Below, piece by piece: positions 1 through 13,300 of a stretch of DNA of 64,000 nucleotides. The stretch is from NCBI GenBank assembly GCA_935421135.1, contig OW285196.1, forward strand, positions 6,340,001-6,404,000, read 5' to 3'. The position numbers and the translations under genes are program-made. The stretch's first letter is position 1. Every line of letters begins with the position of its first letter. Under the pieces are notes generated by a model. It did no database searches. It had not been told where the DNA came from and worked only from the letters and a program-made list of their open reading frames with translations. The stretch comes from Bugulina stolonifera (taxonomy: Eukaryota; Bryozoa; Gymnolaemata; Cheilostomatida; Bugulidae).

Positions 1-426
1 ACAATAAAATAATGTAGTACAGTCAGTAGAGGGATGACTTTTAGCTGAAAACTATAAATGCATACACTGGAACATCTATTCCTTTTCAGGTGCAACCTCT
101 TGGACCAACACAGTCTATGGCTACAGTGTGACACAAATTTAATTCTATGTTACATGAATTCTCATTTATATGAGAGTATATATCATAACAGAGGAAAACC
201 TGATTTCTCTCAGTACTAAGTCTTACACAAACTGTTTGAGGATATAAACCACGATTTGTCGGAAGCTTTAAGAACCCATGATGTTTTGCACAAGAGGAAC
301 TTTTTTAAAAATAAGTGAAATTGTAGATACAAAATTGCAAGAGAGACATAAATCATTTTCAAACATCCACATACAACACTACTAATGCAATTTACTAAAA
401 TAATTTCCTTTGATATCTGGAGTTAC

Positions 427-2776
427 CTGTACAGTTTCCTTTACCATCTGCTACATATCCTTCTTTACAGACGCATTCGTAGGATCCTGCTGTATTCTCA
501 CAGTTTGAGGTGGATGGACAGGTATGGTTCCCATTTTTACATTCATCTATATCTGTTTATTAATATACAGTGACACATACTATATGACACTATCTTCTAA
601 AACTATGAAGATCAAAGCAAATCACCAAATCTCTGACAAACTATAGCCATAAATTACCTGCAAGTCTATACACAGTGACAACTACTATGAAAACACTGCC
701 ATCGATCTATATTTAATCAATTTTTGCGAGGCAAAGCACATGTCAAGGTTATGGTGTTCGCATCTGTGTAGTTTACAGCATGTGGTGCCATATATTCCAT
801 ACTTAAGCAGAGAAACAAGTCCTATCATTAAAACTGCTGCGGCTATTTAAATGGATTTATTATACTTTGTGTTAGAATTGTCCTCTCTTACCCGAACAGG
901 AAGTAAATCCATCTCCTGTGTAACCAGCATCACAGATACACATATAACCTTTTCCTTCCAAGTTCCAGCAGGTGGCTCTACTGTGACAGGTTGCTGTGCC
1001 TTGTGCACATTCATTGATGTCTAAAATACATGCACCGTAGATGTAAGAAGTAATGTGATTGGTCAGAAATGATGTAGAATAAGATCAACACTGTTGAAAC
1101 TAAATTTGATTGGGCTTAAATATAACCTATATCTATACCTGATACCTTTGTGAGACTAAAGTAATACAGATCACTGGAGATATTTGAACGCAAAAAACAT
1201 AAGTAATAACATATACGATGCAATTATATAGCCATTTTCCATTAAAATATTTTAAGCGGACAAGGTTCACTACCAACACCATCTCAATAGAAGACGATTA
1301 CTCATGGCATCAGGTGGGCATGTATTTAATATAATCACATTACAGCAGCTTCATTATCCACATTACAGCATTATAAGAAATTCACAAATTAGCAATACAA
1401 GTTTCACATAATTGTTGAACATGTTCATGACAAGATAAGTGGAGACAACTTTAGTATGGTGCAGCTTTGAAACAGTAGTTCTACGTGTATATACATATTA
1501 GTAAGTAGTCAGTAGAACTAGGCCGTCCTCATATTGAGACAGGCAGTCATAATTCACATAGCAGAGTAGAGAGAGAGTATTACTCCAAAGTTATCTACTG
1601 ATCTCTTTCTATGACTGGGACCACAAGCTAAACTAAATAGCCTCTCAGGCTAATCATACCCAAGGCTGAATAAAGGACTTTGATGTAGACCATTCCATCC
1701 TAATATAAATAAATACCAGTACTAAAAGGAACCGTTACTTAAAAATACCGAATTCTCGACTAAGTTACTCTATAGTAAGTATAGGGATATATACATGTAA
1801 GTATCTCTTACCCTTGCAGGTTTCTGTATCATCCTCTGTATAGTATGAAGACGGACAGATACACTTGTACTTCCCTTCAGCTTCATTCACACATTTAGCT
1901 TCTGTATGTTTACTGGTACAAGGATCTGGGTCACTTTTACATGGGTTACTAGCTGTCAATAATATATATATACGTGTAAGTTAACATAAAATATAACATA
2001 CATATAGGTACATGTATACATGTCCAATATTATGATATGATATATAATCAGATAGTTGTAATGCACTAATAGTTTATCATAATTCTGTAGTAAGAATACA
2101 AGTGTTGGATGTTGTTTATCAACAAATAATATATCTTGTACAAAGATGCACTACACGTATATCATAATATAGTCCTATAAATATACATTGTACACTGTAG
2201 GTTGATTTGGAGAGAACTGAGAGGTCCATGTTGGATGAAAGAGACCTGTACATGCATAAAAGGCCTCCAGTTGAGTAGGCTACAATTAACCAATGTTGAG
2301 TATTCAAACGTGTTGTACGACTATTAACTTACATGTACAAGTTGATCCATTTCCTGTATATCCAGTCTGGCAGACACAAGAGAGGCCTGTACCATCCCAT
2401 TCACAAGTTGCAAATTCTGAACAAGTCTTCCCGAAACAATCAACTCCAGCTATATTGAAATATATGTTTATCGTCATATATAAATACATACATAGGTCAT
2501 GTACATAAAGGATACTCTTACTTGGCTGGCCGTTTCTACTAAAACATATCTTATAGCTTCCTTCTCAGAAAATATTAGATGGTATAATAAGAGCACATTC
2601 TCACAAATGTTATTATGTCATGCGATTATAAAAAAATGACATGCTAGATCTATACTGTATAATAGGCCCTAACAAAATAATCTGCTGTACTTACCAGTGT
2701 GAGACAATTGACAGAAAGTCAGCAACATAAAAATTGACAGCAGCCAGTTTGATCTGCTGCCAAAGCACAACTCCAT
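427..2776 (-). CDS. EGF-repeat secreted/membrane protein, N-terminal part
   Basis: Spliced gene on the minus strand with exons 2776-2695, 2449-2333, 1952-1812, 1020-892 and 552-427. Every junction is phase 1 with GT-AG borders, the usual arrangement for EGF modules. The first exon begins MELCFGSRSNWLLSIFMLL and is a clear signal peptide (about 27 residues). Each of the next four exons encodes one Cys-rich EGF-like module. The last two begin DINEC and DIDEC, the calcium-binding EGF signature. The protein is therefore extracellular or the ectodomain of a receptor. The last exon ends at a good donor (GTAACT), so the gene continues to lower coordinates, but I could not identify another exon in positions 1-426. 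The parent protein (fibrillin-like, Notch-like or other) cannot be named from this fragment. Confidence 0.82.
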
Positions 2777-3769
2777 ATTAACAGGCAGCAGGTGTCAGCA
2801 GGTGTAAGAGAGTACTTGTAGTAGGTGTCAGTCAGTATGGGAGAGGTTATAGAAAGTGAAGGTATATACAATACTGGTGCAGCTGTATGTGTCACCATAG
2901 AAGGTGAAAGAGTCGGGTACTATGTTCAGCATCACAGTGGTGGGTACAGGAAAAGGAATTAGCTACGACGTATGAGTAGCAAAATAATATTTAACAACAT
3001 ATTCATATTAATATGTCCTAAGTGAAATAAAAAAAACTTAAATAGCATTATTCAAGTTTCATAAAAAAAAGGTTACCAATAAAAAGTCAACCCTTGAATA
3101 CCACGTCTTTAAGTGGTCTGGCTGTATCCACCCCTGTCTTAAAATCTACCTGCTATATCAGTGAAGGATAAACAGTAGTAGATAACTAGTGTTTACTGAT
3201 ACCACTGAAAGAGTCCCAGATTACGATTCATATATTATTGGCCCCACCCAAGCCAAGTTTGAGCATACACATTGTATGCTATCAATTGGAACAAAGTCAA
3301 CAGACAACATTAAGTTGTGTTAACTTTTCCGTCTTCTGTAAACTGATAAGGGAAGAACAAATGGAATAGTTGTGATTCTACAAAAGCAGTCAATAAAGTT
3401 TTGCCCAACAAACTCAATCTACTCATAGCTTTAGTTCTCAAACGAACATGCATGTTAGCACTACGGGAGGTGCCTAGCCTTATCTAGTACGCTGGTTGTT
3501 TGTTCTTTGATAGCAGGCTAAGACTTTCAAAACCAAACACTAAGCTCCCATTTCCATTAATTCAGCTATAGTTAGCAAAGCTCCAGCCATATAAGCAGGA
3601 GTTGGAGGGGGTGCACCAGTTACCCTTGGTAGTGATAAGAAATAGAAGGAGAGGAAGCAATACCATCCCTTCCCTTCCCTTGCAAGTAGTAGCAGGGAAG
3701 TCAAACTGATATTAGAACTCAACACCCTATAACTCAGTGTTGTAGGCCAAAGACATGATGAAAGATATT
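2777..3769. other. intergenic, no supported gene
   Basis: The stretch upstream of the EGF gene start shows no convincing exon on either strand. A short minus-strand open stretch at about 3540-3640 reads like protein (Pro-rich, then small hydrophobic residues, ending in a stop) but has no partner exon that I can find. Confidence 0.4.
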
Positions 3770-3957
3770 CTATGATTTGCTCTGCTCAAGGAACATCAGA
3801 TAGAAATGACTGACAGCCGCACAGTTGATGAATATTAGACCAGATATTGCCTGGTGAATGACGGTGGGACCTCTGTGTGGTAGGAACGCAAAACTGGGAA
3901 CCAAAGGGGAAGGAATGCCATCTTTTCCACCATGTTTGTATATAACAGACCACGCTA
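3770..3957 (-). other. coding-like open stretch, unidentified
   Basis: The minus strand reads open from a possible acceptor (TTCAGCAG at about 3958) to a stop at 3772-3770. It gives about 62 residues with plausible protein composition, including GPTVIHQAISGLIFINC and a hydrophobic stretch ending FLEQSKS. There is no in-frame ATG, so it would have to be a last exon or a relic. It lies just downstream of the STAG stop codon and past a possible STAG poly(A) signal. I do not recognise the family. Part of this frame could be chance. Confidence 0.25.
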
Positions 3958-4000
3958 CTGCTGAAGTATATAGTATTACACAATATTAGACTGTACAAGG

Positions 4001-4006
4001 TTTATT
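4001..4006 (-). terminator. possible STAG poly(A) signal
   Basis: AATAAA on the minus strand, about 320 bases past the STAG stop codon. It is the first canonical hexamer I noticed downstream. Its use is inferred. Confidence 0.4.
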
Positions 4007-4328
4007 AAAATCAAACCGAGAAAAACCAGGGAAGAGGATATACAATAATACAATATGATATAATAATACAACATGATATAATAATACAATTATATATTAT
4101 GTATTGATAATATTAATAATATACAATATCTTACATATGAAATCAAGTAATGTGTAGGAAGTAAGTCAACATGAAGGTTATATAGGTCAAGGATATCTAC
4201 ATGTACATACCAGTATTACTAAATCATTAACTTGTTATAATAACCTGTTACTATGTAGTAACTGTCCTAGAGCATATGGGACCAACCTGTAGATTACACT
4301 TTACCAGTTATTAGTCTGTGGATTACAC

Positions 4329-7300
4329 CTACTCCATCAGGAAATTCTCCAAATCGCTCTAAAATATAAAAAATAGGTTTGAGATTATGAAGAGTTTAGA
4401 ACTAAAAGCTAGCTAATATAAATACGTGGTGAACAGTAGAATATAGTCGTATTGGTACTATACCACATACCATGTAGATGTTAGAACTACACTTGGCCAT
4501 CGTCTGCTATTATAAATTATCATGTTATAGCAGGGGTTCCCAACCTTTTTTAGCCTAAGTACCCCTTAGCAGTCATGTAGCAAACAACGTACCCCTTTGT
4601 AGAAAATAATGTATCCCTACGTAAAATTGTGTTTAATCAAGGGTATCTTTGGTTTAATTCAAATAGTGCTACATGTATACATTATAAAAATGCGTCACTT
4701 AAACGGGTAAATAATAATGCAGTATGGTATGAAATTTTTATATATCAATTATTTAATGATAACTATGTAATATAACTTTTATCGATTGTAGTGTTTTATA
4801 GCTTTCACACTGGTTTAGCTCAACTTCTTTTGCATCAGTGAGCCATTCGATGTTCACTTCCCTAATAGATAATGATAATATTCATAATCGATAGTCTATA
4901 ACTGAAAATCACTGTCAGAAATGTGTTAAGTTCATAAATTAATTAACTTTGTACCCCCTAGATTAATAAAATGTACCCCTATGGGTACATGTACCCCAGG
5001 TTGGGAACAACTGTGTTATTTCTATAGAGTATTATAGGGTAAGATGCATCCACATCAATATACAGGAACAGGCTAGGCATAATATATAAGACATGACCCA
5101 ATTTTACAGTGCTATTATCCAGGTCATGGTATAGCATTGTAAGTGTAATATCTAGGTCAGTGTAATATCTAGGTCACACCACAGCATATTTATAAGATAC
5201 CTTGGCAAGCTATCATATGGTAGATGTACATGTATAACTATTCGTACCTCATCAGCTCCTTCGGCACCTTCCGGTAAGAGTTCACTGGGAGCTGGTAGCT
5301 TCATCGTGAGTTTAGGCCGGGGTCTAGCGGGAGACGTGAATGTGACGTCCCCATCTTCAGATAGAGAGCTGGTGCCCAGTCTACCACCACCAGCATCAGA
5401 ACCATGACCTGATCCTGAACAAGGAGAAGAAGGGTCAAGTATATGGAGAGACATTCAGGTGACTATGTGGAGCCATAGATGAAGATGGACAATAGAAAAT
5501 GTGAGAAGTTGGTCTCGTTTGCCAAAGGGAGAAAACAGTTTCTAAACTGTTTTCTCCCTTTGGCAGTAACACTTGTTTAGTTTGACAGTAACACTTGTTT
5601 AGTATATGGTGGAGTAATTAATTGTCAGCGGACTAATCATCTTTAGAGGATTAGTCCGCTGACAAATAATTAATCCACCATATACTAAACAAGTGTTACT
5701 GTCAAATTGATAAAATAGCGGCGCACTAGAAACAAGTACACGTGTTAAAGCCGTAACCTTATAGCTTAGAGAAGAACTGCTCACTTCTCAGATAGTACAT
5801 AGACCCGCCCATATCCTGGGGGAGAAGACACTCCGGCTTTGAGTACTTACCTGTAGAGAGAGCTGATATACTGCAACTAACACTAGCCACGTCATCATCC
5901 TGTTGAGCTCGTCGGGATTTGATAGCTGTGGATGCGACAAGACCAGGCATCCGATTGGCGGGAGTACGAGCTCCTATAAATATATGATAATTGTGCGTGA
6001 TAGATGTACAATGTATATCTCGAGGGCGTATGTACATGTATAAAATAGAGAATATAACAATATACATGTACATGTATAGAGCACTATATTACTATATTGA
6101 ATAAACACAAAGCTCTACGCTCCAATGACATGAATGCTTTTGGATCCAAGTTTCCACAACGCAGCTAATCCATTGGATGGAAGAATACTACCAACCAGTC
6201 ATCATTCTAACTAGTCAACCAACCAGTCAATCAACAAGTCAGCCAGTCAGCCAGATGGTCAGTAATACTAGGGATTATAGAATACCTGCTCGTCTGCCTC
6301 TCTGACGACTGACGGAAGTGCTAGCAATGGACCGAGTATCATCATCACTGACGAGCAGAGATCTGTAGTTGTTGAGGGAGGCCCACTCCTCCCCCTGATG
6401 TGGAGGGAGGTTAGCTAAGTGCTTGTCCAGGTAGGAACCACTGCAAGAATATTATACGATGTAAACATGTAAAACGCAGTGTTCATAGAGAGATAGGAGG
6501 TAGAAATATTTTTGATCTAAGAAAGTAGTGATGAGTGGACCAGTGACAAGGTAGAACAACTCTACCGAGTCATACCATTGGATAAGAACATGAAGAATGC
6601 GGTTGTAATTGGATACAAGTAATCAATTATATAAACATTATACTAACGGCAGTAAAATTTAGACTAATGGTAACTGATGAGCCAGCAAAACCAATTGAAA
6701 GGTTGATTTAAGGTAAACACGAGCAAGAGCGTCAACTAACAGTTGAAGGAGCCACCTGGTAATGGATGAGGTCTGACTGTGTCAAACCAGCGACGTTTTT
6801 GTAGACCACCCTGTTAGATACTCCTCAGTTGATCAAATCATAGAGAGTTAGAATTTGAGAGCATGTGTGATAGTTTGAATGCTTTAGTGCTACATGTGCT
6901 AGAGTGTGTTCATGATAACTGTGAGTGCAAGTCCAATTTAGAATGGACGAGACTGATAGGGTCTGTTTATCTACATTATATCTAATAGCTAGCTAATCAT
7001 CATCCAGGGGAGATACAACACAGTACGGCACATGTGTGAACAAGGCAAGACAAATTCAATATTGTAAGAACATCATATGAATGCCACAACAAAATACCAA
7101 CAGGAGGTGAACATATGGTGAATCCAACCACTTGGGTAGTAATATGACAATGACAATGGCGTTGAACTGAATATCCAGGAGCCCAGGTTTGTGAGAATAC
7201 ATAGCAACGATCATATTAAGTGTAAGGATGTGTGACTATATAGTATCAGTTCTACTTACCCAGTGTAAGGTTGTGTGACTACATAGTATCAGTTCTACTT

Positions 7301-10300
7301 ACACAGTGTAAGGTTGTGTGACTATATAGTATCAGTTCTACTTACAGAGTGTAAGGTTGTGTGACTATATAGTATCAGTTCTACTTACAGAGTGTAAGGT
7401 TGTGTGACTATATAGTATCAGTTCTACTTACAGAGTGTAAGGTTGTGTGACTATATAGTATCAGTTCTACTTACACAGTGTAAGGTTGTGTGACTATATA
7501 GTATCAGTTCTACTTACACAGTGTAAGGTTGTGTGACTATATAGTATCAGTTCTACTTACACAGTGTAAGGTTGTGTGACTATATAGTATCAGTTCTACT
7601 TACACAGTGTAAGGTTGTGTGACTATATAGTATCAGTTCTACTTACACAGTGTAAGGTTGTGTGACCATATAGTATCAGTTCTACTTACACAGTGTAAGG
7701 TTGTGTGACTATATAGTATCAGTTCTACTTACACAGTGTAAGGTTGTGTGACTATATAGTATCAGTTCTACTTACACAGTGTAAGGTTGTGTGACTATAT
7801 AGTATCAGTTCTACTTACACAGTGTAAGGTTGTGTGATTATATAGTGTCAGTTCTACTTACAGAGTGTAAGGTTGTGTGACTATATAGTATCAGTTCTAC
7901 TTACACAGTGTAAGGTTGTGTGACTATATAGTATCAGTTCTACTTACACAGTGTAAGGTTGTGTGACTATATAGTATCAGTTCTACTTACACAGTGTAAG
8001 GTTGTGTGACTATATAGTATCAGTTCTACTTACACAGTGTAAGGTTGTGTGACTATATAGTATCAGTTCTACTTACACAGTGTAAGGTTGTGTGACCATA
8101 TAGTATCAGTTCTACTTACACAGTGTAAGGTTGTGTGACTATATAGTATCAGTTGTACTTACACAACTTTACGGTCCTGCCTGAGTAGCTTGTTGATGAA
8201 TTCACAGAGGATGTCCAGGAAGGAGAGGTTGGGGGGTACACTGAGGCCCCCACTTGGATGCCTTCTCAGAGCAAACACTATCCCCTGTCTAATAATAACA
8301 AGAGGCAGCTACACTACAGCTTTCCACAGCAAGAATAAAAGGCAGACATGTTCACGTAACAGACAGCATTTATGACTGCGAGCAACTAAGGCCATGCTTT
8401 CTGGTGCCTATTAGGTGTGGTAGGGGAAAAGCTTTGATAGCTTTACATCTTTGTTGGGTCCGCTATGTTAAGGGGGATGCAAGCATAATATTTGAAAGTA
8501 CAACGTCTACACCTTCAAGTTTGGCAAAGAATCAGTGTTATCCTAACCGTTTCTACTCCTGCACTGACATCGCAAGCACGAATGTCAGGTCTGGGCAGCG
8601 TAAAAGGTTATAACTAAACAATTGTTTGTATCAACTGTAGGAGTTAGCTGGATGAACTCTCACTGCAGCCAGAAAATTTCTGAAACTCCCCCAAGACCAT
8701 AAGTCTACGAGTAAACTTACATTTGGTCTATCAAACCGTTGAGAGCAGCTATCTAAACCCTAACATAGGCCTATACCATTGTATACACAAAGACGCATGA
8801 TAGCATCAACTTAGACATACTTGTGTAGCGCAGCCATAGCCTCTCTGTTCTTCACTTGGTCGAGTCCAAATGTGAGAGTGAATCTACGGGCGAGGTCTCT
8901 GATCACCCCAAACCCATCGCTTCTGGCGTCTATAGATCCACCGTTATCCTCAGCCACCTCCTCATACAGCTGTACAGATGTAATAACACAAACTATAATA
9001 GTAGATCTAGGTGTCCCATACACCTAGATTTAGGGTTTTGAGAGTAACGGCCTGTTTCCTTCCCAATTATGACGATTAAATGGAGGAATAAACATTAAAC
9101 AATAGTACAAGCAATTTTTATGGGACTAAAATATGTTCACTAATCAAATTCGGTAAATTCAGAAATAGAACTGGCGTTGGTGATGCGATGTATGACTAAT
9201 CACAGGATGGATAAATACTGTCCTATCAATTAGATCACAGAGCACAGAGACCTTCTATTACATCCTATGTTTAACATAAGTAAATAGAGGCATCGGGTGG
9301 GTCAAATAAAACAACCCAATGAAGAGTGAAAAAAAAAATTACCTCCCAAGACCGTGAATGACATTGGGTAACAATTTCACAATGTAGGCAAAACTAAGAG
9401 TTTAATTGATAACTTAGAGGTGTGCGGCGTACTGCATACATATTATATAACTAGGTCTAACATCACATACCTTGGTGAGAGACAAAGCCAAAGTTTGTGC
9501 TGTGTTTATCTTGGATATCTCTCTACACTTAGTCAGTGTGTATTTGATAATGTCACCGTAGTCATTGTAGAACTGTGAATATAGAAACAGTAAAGCGGTT
9601 AAACAAGTATAATGATATTCAGTAACAATAGCCACTAGGAAACATACACATCAGATCAGATAGATGAATACTTTAGACTCAGTTATCATAGCCAGTGTTT
9701 CCATCTACACACAATCCAATAACCTACCAGGATCCTACAATACACCGGCAAGAGTTAATTATACCTTGAACCCAAACATACACCATACTGTGTGCCAATT
9801 ACAGGTCATAGCCAACCTAATAATAAATGAACCCACAAGTTTTACACCAGAGAGCAAGCCCAAGGTTAACTAAAGGTAGATAAATCTACATGTATTATAG
9901 TAGTAGTAGTGACAATATCATGTTATAGATGGACAGACATTATCAGTGTAGGTGTGTGCATTCAGTAATCTTCTAATAACTCTGCTTCTAGTCCATGCAA
10001 TCAGAAAATGATTTAACACTTAGGAAAAAAGTAAGTTAGTATTCCCTGCTATCTAATCACACACAAGATAACATGTTATACTTGTATTGTGTGTGTAGGT
10101 AATAGAAGGCAGGGAAGGCACAAAGTATGACCATAAGATGATATGAGTGACTGATAAGAGGATTCAAAACAAACAGCATGCAGGTAAGTGATTCAAAATG
10201 ACATTGAGAGATATCCGAAACCATTGATCTGGTATTGTTTGTCTCTTGATATACGTGTGATTAGGGGGCTTTCTGTGGTTAGATCCTCCATCATACCATT

Positions 10301-13300
10301 TTCTGTTTGGAACTTGAGCTATACTAGCTGAATAGATTATCACCAAAACCCAATTTTCGCTATTGGTGGTCTTAAAACTGGATTATTTCCCAGTTTATCT
10401 GTATATGATATTCCTCACTTGGTTCAATAGACGTTGGATTACATACATTAAAGTATACAAATACCATAGTTCAGTCATAGTTCAGTCACAGTCCAATTAT
10501 TGTACTAGTGTCAAATGACATCTATCAAAAAGTCGAAACACACCAGTGTTAAAGAGTCAGAACTGACGACGTTTTTAGGGGAAACTTGGTGTTCAAACGC
10601 TGAACCAACGCACAGATTCCACCCCATCCTATCACTCCCTGCCTGCTCCAAGAATCTAAACTGTAGATATTTTGCTAAAATGGTATGGTAAAATGCAAAC
10701 CCAAGACTGGTCCTAACAATACCCAGAGTTAACACAGATTCCACCCCATCCTATCACTCCCTGCCTGCTCCAAGAATCTAAACTGTAGATATTTTGCTAA
10801 AATGGTATGGTAAAATGCAAACCCAAGACTGGTCCTAACAATACCCAGAGTTAAAGTTGACTTATGCAATTAATTGCACAGTGAAATCTCAGCGAATCAG
10901 AACCAATTACTAGACAGGAAAGGACCAAGTCTGCCGTACCTTGACATAGTTCTTGAAAATTTCGATGGCGTTGTTGATAGGTATGATGTTACATGTGACT
11001 AGTTTAGCAAAGGCAGCCAATCGCTTTCTCTTGTTATGCATCTCATCTATTTTATCGTTGTCATCACCTGTTTCTATAAATAGCAAAGTCTATAAATAGC
11101 AACAATATCTATAAAGTAAAGCTACAAGCTACAAGAGTAATAATGTATAAACATGTCTACTACTCTGAGATAGAATGGAGACAATCTGCACTGAAGCTGA
11201 AGTGCTATTCTGAACAGTCACCCCCTTCTTTATACAGGTAAACATAGAATAATTATGCAGTTATTACAATTTTCATGAAGAAATGTCTTCTGAGTCTTGA
11301 TGGTTGATCGCAAAATTGAAATAAGAGAGTTGTTATCAATAATGACCATGTATGTTACTTTACTAATTAGACATTGTACAATTGGTTAGCTTAACAAGAG
11401 ACACTATAAATAACTACCGTCATTGTCATCGACTGTGAATATGTATTCAGTGAGGAAAGAGCAGAGCTGTCGCTGCAGATCTTCGCTGGCCTCGTAAACG
11501 AGGGGTTCCAGGGCCGGATAGAGGACTGCTAGCTGGGGACTGAACACCACCAGGAGGTCACATACGGTTACAAATGTCTACAAGCAATGTGCATGTGGTA
11601 TGAACAGTCATTGGGAACACTGCAGGTAGGCCTAGGTATGGTAATGCCTCGCCTCACAGTATACACATAGGTATAGTATTGCCTCATCTCGCACAGTACA
11701 CATACAAGTATAGTACTGCCACATCTCACACAGTGTACGCATAGCTATAGCACTGTTTCACCTCATACAGTATGCACATAGGTATTGCATCGCCTCATCT
11801 CACACAGTACTCATATAGGTATAGTGTTGCCTCACCTCACACAGTGTGATAGCATTAGCTGTGAGCAGTAACTCCTGTAGAACCTTCATGAAGCTGTTCA
11901 CCTTCTTTCTGAGAGATTTGAGGTCTCCTTTCTCTGGGTCTCTGTTGTCCATCGACTTGAGAATCCAGAGTAGAATGTTAGCTCCTATGTTTATCATCGC
12001 AACCACAATCTAAACAGGAAATGACATCACAGTCATATATGAGTAATGCAAACAGTAAACCAACACAAGACAAGTTACCCTATGAGCATGACGGTTGCTC
12101 CTGTACATAATCAATCATTTACAAGCTAATTTATGGAACTAATTACACCATAAATACAAACGAAGGCAGGATGACACTCTTCAGGGCTTGGCCAATACAC
12201 ATTGGAGTACATTTACTTGATTACACTCAATATGCATAATTGTAGGAATACCATAAAAATACTCGCACATCAAATAGAAAATAATGTATTATGTACCATA
12301 GGCATGTATACACGCACACATCATTGATGCATAGACATGTGTGAATGTATATTATATACACTGAATAGCCACACACACTAACACATACCTCGTCTGGTAC
12401 TTTACTGGCCTTCTTCAAGGTCCTGATAACACTCTCCCAGATGTCTATGATGGTGGTGGTATGTATGGCGTGTATAGCTGAGAAGGCATGCAGTTTCTTT
12501 GTGGCGGAGTACAGGTTGTATATTGCCTCATCACTCGAGTCCCCCTGCAGAGTTATGAATTGTGGGTAATGTTTCGACATTTGACTTACAAAAGGCCATG
12601 TACAGGCAGAAGTTGGCCACAAAAGTCTCGGTGTCCATATATTCATGCATATAATGCATGTGTATATAAAGCCTATAGTACATAATCACAAAAACGATTG
12701 TATAACGGTTCTATTGAAGTCTCTGGAACATATATATCATCCAACAGAGTTCACTGAGGCTAATAAAGCAGGTTTGGTGAGATGAAAGATAATTCACTGG
12801 TCAGTCGAATTAAATGACCTTGAGCTTTATCTAGTCTCAAAACAGCCAATTGAATCCTTCTATCCCTGCTTTCTAGCAGTGAAAGAAATGCATTATCATC
12901 TACATTTATAAAGTTTAGTCAGTATTACGTTCACCGGGTAAAAAGATAATTTACTGCCGGAGCATCATCGAAGCCGACATTTAGAAACTTGTATGCAGTG
13001 TTAATTAGGAACGATTAGGTAGGAAGACCGGCAGCTATCTAAGTACAACAGGTCACATAGACAACCCACTGGATATACACATAACATAGTAAATGGAGGA
13101 GACACTGACCTCTTCAATACACAGTAGCCATGAGTCCTTGTATCTATTAATGATACTGTCTACTAGAGAGGTCTTTGCTAGATCCACCTTGGTATATATG
13201 GCATACTGGTCATTAGACAGGTAGTTAAACACATCAGCACATGCTTGCAGCGTCTACAACACAATGTGATATCAAACGGTAACTTTTATAGGCTTTGTTT

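Noticed and set aside
7221..8162. CRISPR-like array of regular repeats
   Set aside because: The units are directly tandem with no unique spacers, inside an intron of an animal gene. It is a minisatellite.
8284..8288. Acceptor for STAG exon 20 at GACAG just before GGGATAG
   Set aside because: It puts a stop in frame. The acceptor TTATTAG four bases upstream gives KQGIVFAL and keeps the family alignment.
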